This document shows, in pieces, positions 5,489 to 7,841 of a stretch of DNA of 7,841 bases. Where the stretch lies: assembly GCA_003136795.1 (NCBI GenBank), contig PLDP01000188.1:10650-18490 (forward strand). The letters run 5' to 3'. Below the pieces are notes generated by a model. That model was not told where the DNA came from. It ran no database searches and was given only the letters and a program-made list of their open reading frames with translations. Numbering within the stretch: position 1 is the stretch's first letter; each line of letters opens with the position of its first letter. This DNA is from Actinomycetota bacterium. GTDB lineage: Bacteria; Actinomycetota; Thermoleophilia; Gaiellales; Gaiellaceae. Made by a program: the position numbers and the translations under genes.

Positions 5489-6472
5489 ATCGGCGCCGTC
5501 CTCGAGATCGATGGGCTGTGCGTGGGCTACGGCTGGAAGGGACGTCCGGTGGTCACGATCGTGCGAGACGTGAGCCTGACGCTCGGCGCCGGCGAGGTCG
5601 TCGGGATCGCCGGCGAGTCCGGCTGCGGGAAGACGACGCTTGCGCTCGCGGCGACCGGGCTCCTCGATCCGCCGGGCCAGATCCTGTCGGGCTCCGTTCG
5701 CTACCAGGGGACGGACCTGACCTCACTGTCGCAGGAGGAGCTTCGCCACCTCCGCCTGACCGAGATCTCCATGGTCTTTCAGGCTTCGATGAACGTCCTC
5801 AATCCAGTGATGCGCATTCGCAACCAGTTCCTGGATGCGATGGCCGTGCACGGCGTCACGTCGTCGGACGAGGCCAGACGCCGCGCGGAGGAGACGTTCG
5901 ATCTGGTGAAGATCCCAAGGAGATTCTTCGACGCGTACCCGCACCAGCTCTCGGGAGGCATGCGCCAGAGAGCGGTGATCGCTCTTGCTCTCGTCCTGCG
6001 TCCGAAGCTGCTCGTTCTCGACGAGCCGACGACGGCGCTCGACGTCGTGGTGCAGCGGTCGATCCTTCAGTCGCTCGACGACCTACGCCGCGATCTCGGC
6101 TTCAGCATCGTGTTCATCACCCACGATCTCTCACTCCTGGTCGAGATCGCGGATCGAATCGCGATCATGTACGCCGGCGCCATCGTCGAAGTTGCTCCGG
6201 CGAAGGAGCTCTACCAGCACCCTCGCCACCCGTACACGAGTGCGCTGATGGACGCGTTCCCGCCGATCGGAGGAGACCGCACGCGGCTCGAGGGCATCCC
6301 CGGCCAGCCGCCCGATCTGCGGAACCCGCCGAGTGGCTGCGCGTTTGCTCCCCGCTGCCCGAGGGCGATCGCGGGGACGTGCGACACCCTCGTTCCGCCG
6401 ATGGTCGGGCAGGACGAGGGGCATCTGGTCGCGTGCCATCTGTACGACGACAAGGCGGCCCGGGTTGGCTAG
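5489..6472 (+). CDS. dppD: ABC transporter ATP-binding protein, DppD-like
   Basis: This cytoplasmic ATPase powers the importer as a heterodimer with the next gene's product. From ATC at 5489 it has 327 residues. Walker A is GESGCGKT (42-49), Q-loop Q98, signature LSGGMRQR (154-161), Walker B LLVLDEP with E179, D-loop at D185 and H-loop H212. The C-terminal oligopeptide-transporter domain starts near HPRHPYT (244-250) and has cysteines at 284, 290, 298 and 316 (C-x5-C-x7-C-x17-C), a spacing linked in this family to a 4Fe-4S cluster. The start is odd: the frame opens after a TGA at 5474 and has no ATG, GTG or TTG before GTG 5522. Starting there would delete VLEIDGLCV, the conserved first strand. 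A good ribosome binding site 6 nt before ATC 5489 indicates a rare ATC start, or an ATG altered by mutation or base-calling error. The conservative fallback is 5522 (316 residues). Confidence 0.92.
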   Translation: MGAVLEIDGLCVGYGWKGRPVVTIVRDVSLTLGAGEVVGIAGESGCGKTTLALAATGLLDPPGQILSGSVRYQGTDLTSLSQEELRHLRLTEISMVFQASMNVLNPVMRIRNQFLDAMAVHGVTSSDEARRRAEETFDLVKIPRRFFDAYPHQLSGGMRQRAVIALALVLRPKLLVLDEPTTALDVVVQRSILQSLDDLRRDLGFSIVFITHDLSLLVEIADRIAIMYAGAIVEVAPAKELYQHPRHPYTSALMDAFPPIGGDRTRLEGIPGQPPDLRNPPSGCAFAPRCPRAIAGTCDTLVPPMVGQDEGHLVACHLYDDKAARVG

Positions 6473-7508
6473 GGCGCCGGAACCGGTCGTTCTCGGCCCC
6501 GAGGAGACGACGGAGTCCCCGGCCCTGGAGGTGCGCGGGCTGACCAAGCACTACACCGTCGGCCGGTGGGGACGACAGAGGATCGTTCATGCGCTCAGCG
6601 ATGTCGATCTCACGGTCGAGAGGGGCGAGGTCCTGGGACTTGTCGGAGAGTCCGGCTCGGGCAAGACGACCCTCGTCCGCTCGGTGCTGATGCTCGATCG
6701 GCCGACGTCCGGCACGATCCAGGTGCGCGGGCAGGAGCCCTTGCCCGCGCGGCCCAGCGCGAGTCGACTGCGTGAGCACCGCCGTCACGTGCAGATGATC
6801 TTCCAGGATCCGTACTCGTCGCTCGACCCACTGCATACGGTCCGTTACAGCGTCGGCCGCCCGTTACGAGCGTTCGGGATCGTCCCGCGCCACGAGCAGG
6901 GGGCAGCGATCGAGCAGCTTCTCGTGCAGGTCGGCCTCGTCCCTGCCCGCGACTTCCTTCGCCGCTACCCGTACCAGCTCTCCGGCGGGCAGCGGCAGCG
7001 TGTCGGCGTCGCCCGCGCCCTGGCGGCGCGTCCGTCCGTGCTGCTCGCCGACGAGCCGACGTCGATGCTGGACGTCTCGATCCGGCTCAGCATCATGAAC
7101 CTGCTGCTGGACCTACGGGGCAGCGAGTCGCTCGCGCTCGTTTTCGTCACCCATGACCTCGCCGGCGCGTACTACATGAGCGATCGCATCGCGATCATGT
7201 ACGCGGGGCATCTGGTCGAGGTGGGGCCGGCCGCGGAAGTGATGGGCAATCCTCGCCATCCCTATACGCGGCTCCTGCGCGAGGCAGCGCCGGACCCCGA
7301 AGGCGACTTCGGCCGGGACACGCGCTTCGAGGCACGCGGAGATCCTCCCGATCTCACGTCGCTCCCCGCTGGATGTCCGTTCGCGCCCCGTTGCCCGTTC
7401 GTGCGTGCTGAGTGCAACGCCGCGTTGCCGGAGTGGCGCGACGTGGGAGTCGCGCACCGTGTCCGCTGCGTCCTGGCAGGAGGACCCGATGCCCGGCAAG
7501 GCGTGTGA
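6465..7508 (+). CDS. dppF: ABC transporter ATP-binding protein, DppF-like
   Basis: This is the second ATPase of the heterodimer, 347 residues from TTG. Walker A is GESGSGKT (61-68), Q-loop Q114 in IFQDPYSSLDP (the usual DppF/OppF motif), signature LSGGQRQR (172-179), Walker B VLLADEP with E197, D-loop at D203 and H-loop H230. The C-terminal oligopeptide domain begins near NPRHPYT (262-268) and has cysteines 304, 310, 317 and 335 (C-x5-C-x6-C-x17-C). The frame is open further upstream to an ATG at 6333 inside dppD, but that stretch is arginine-rich shadow sequence. TTG at 6465 is the best start: it overlaps the dppD stop by 8 nt, follows AAGG at 6452-6455, and leaves a short linker before PALEVRGLTKHY. 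A 17-nt block encoding IAIMYA is identical in dppD and dppF. It is the last gene of the operon. Confidence 0.94.
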   Translation: MARAPEPVVLGPEETTESPALEVRGLTKHYTVGRWGRQRIVHALSDVDLTVERGEVLGLVGESGSGKTTLVRSVLMLDRPTSGTIQVRGQEPLPARPSASRLREHRRHVQMIFQDPYSSLDPLHTVRYSVGRPLRAFGIVPRHEQGAAIEQLLVQVGLVPARDFLRRYPYQLSGGQRQRVGVARALAARPSVLLADEPTSMLDVSIRLSIMNLLLDLRGSESLALVFVTHDLAGAYYMSDRIAIMYAGHLVEVGPAAEVMGNPRHPYTRLLREAAPDPEGDFGRDTRFEARGDPPDLTSLPAGCPFAPRCPFVRAECNAALPEWRDVGVAHRVRCVLAGGPDARQGV

Positions 7509-7522
7509 GCCAGGCGGGGCTC
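7507..7522 (+). terminator. Weak hairpin at the end of the operon
   Basis: GAGCC (7507-7511) can pair with GGCTC (7518-7522) around a 6-nt loop, overlapping the dppF stop codon. The stem is short and no T tract follows, so it is a poor terminator; a second 5-bp repeat (TCAGC at 7535-7539, GCTGA at 7555-7559) is no better. Transcription may read toward the glyoxalase gene. Confidence 0.2.
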
Positions 7523-7571
7523 GGACGGGTTGCCTCAGCTGCAAGTAGGGATTTGCTGAAAGGGACTCCGC

Positions 7572-7577
7572 TAATCT
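7572..7577 (+). promoter_or_regulatory. Leaderless-type -10 element of the glyoxalase gene
   Basis: TAATCT fits the TAnnnT consensus of actinobacterial housekeeping promoters. Its last T is 7 nt before the A of the ATG at 7585, so transcription would start at or next to the start codon. No Shine-Dalgarno sequence stands at normal distance from this ATG (the nearest, AAAGGG, is about 20 nt upstream), which agrees with a leaderless message. A good -35 at 17 bp is not visible. Confidence 0.45.
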
Positions 7578-7584
7578 TGGATGC

Positions 7585-7841
7585 ATGAACCGCTTCCTAC
7601 ACACGATGTGCCGGATCACCGACCCAGCCAAGAGTCGCGCCTTCTATGAGGCGTTGGGGATGGAGTTTCGTCGCGAGGCCCCGATTGTCCGGAACGGCGA
7701 GCTCGAGGCGACGCTTTACTTTTTCGGGTTTCCGGGTCAGGACGAGGAGCTTGAGTTGACGCTCAACCACGACGGGCGCACGTACCAGCTCGGCACCGGC
7801 TACGGGCATATCGCGGTAGGAGTCGACGATCTCGACGCCAC
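7585..7841 (+). CDS. gloA: Glyoxalase I (lactoylglutathione lyase, VOC fold), N-terminal part
   Basis: The first 85 codons are visible and the gene continues past the window edge; a full GloA is about 130-145 residues. Glyoxalase I isomerises the hemithioacetal of methylglyoxal and a thiol to a lactoyl thioester in the cytoplasm. The sequence follows GloA closely: FLHTM at 4-8, RITDPAKSRAFYEALGM at 10-26, ELELTLN at 55-61 and GTGYGHIAVGVDD at 70-82. Metal ligands H6, E57 and H75 have the same spacing (51 and 18) as H5, E56 and H74 of the E. coli nickel enzyme; the fourth ligand would lie outside the window. Actinobacteria usually lack glutathione, so the thiol may be mycothiol or another, and a different VOC-family substrate is possible. 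ATG at 7585 is preferred because the protein then aligns from residue 1 and the -10 element fits. An ATG at 7581 is in another frame. Confidence 0.85.
   Translation, partial: MNRFLHTMCRITDPAKSRAFYEALGMEFRREAPIVRNGELEATLYFFGFPGQDEELELTLNHDGRTYQLGTGYGHIAVGVDDLDA

Noticed and set aside
6333..6464. Extended dppF start at ATG 6333 inside dppD
   Set aside because: The extra 44 residues are an Arg-rich out-of-frame reading of the dppD C-terminal domain and add no conserved sequence; TTG at 6465 fits the usual overlap arrangement.

Overview
The window is GC-rich throughout. Its genes use GTG and TTG starts, have strongly GC-biased third codon positions, and one lies behind a leaderless-type promoter. 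Together with a hexameric-type glutamate dehydrogenase and a five-gene peptide/nickel-class ABC importer, this suggests an actinobacterium, possibly a deep lineage such as Thermoleophilia. The taxon is an inference from composition and gene style only.

Layout: (1) 1-135 is an edge region with no confident gene. (2) A long stem-loop at 136-168 lies just after the stop of gdhA, a complete minus-strand glutamate dehydrogenase (176-1447). (3) A 405-bp divergent intergenic region (1448-1852) holds a perfect 16-bp palindrome next to gdhA and, nearer the transporter, nested inverted repeats that could fold as a structured mRNA leader. (4) A plus-strand operon follows: extracytoplasmic solute-binding protein (1853-3562), a 15-bp intercistronic hairpin, two permeases (3640-4641 and 4642-5487) and two ATPases (5489-6472 and 6465-7508). 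The last four genes abut or overlap. (5) At the right edge begins a glyoxalase I gene (7585 onward, cut by the window), apparently with its own leaderless promoter.

Functionally, the operon encodes a complete Dpp/Opp-type importer: one binding protein, one DppB-like and one DppC-like channel subunit, and DppD-like and DppF-like ATPases. The substrate is most simply peptides, but this family also carries oligosaccharides and other solutes, and the sequence does not decide. The divergent gdhA interconverts glutamate and 2-oxoglutarate plus ammonium, so a shared role in using imported amino nitrogen is plausible but unproven.

This is mostly a recognisable, ordinary locus; I do not see a wholly new multi-gene system. 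The points worth a second look are non-coding or translational: the candidate structured leader with possible Shine-Dalgarno masking, the palindrome in front of gdhA, the hairpin after the binding-protein gene, the first ATPase gene with no canonical start codon where its ribosome binding site expects one, and a binding protein without a lipobox.
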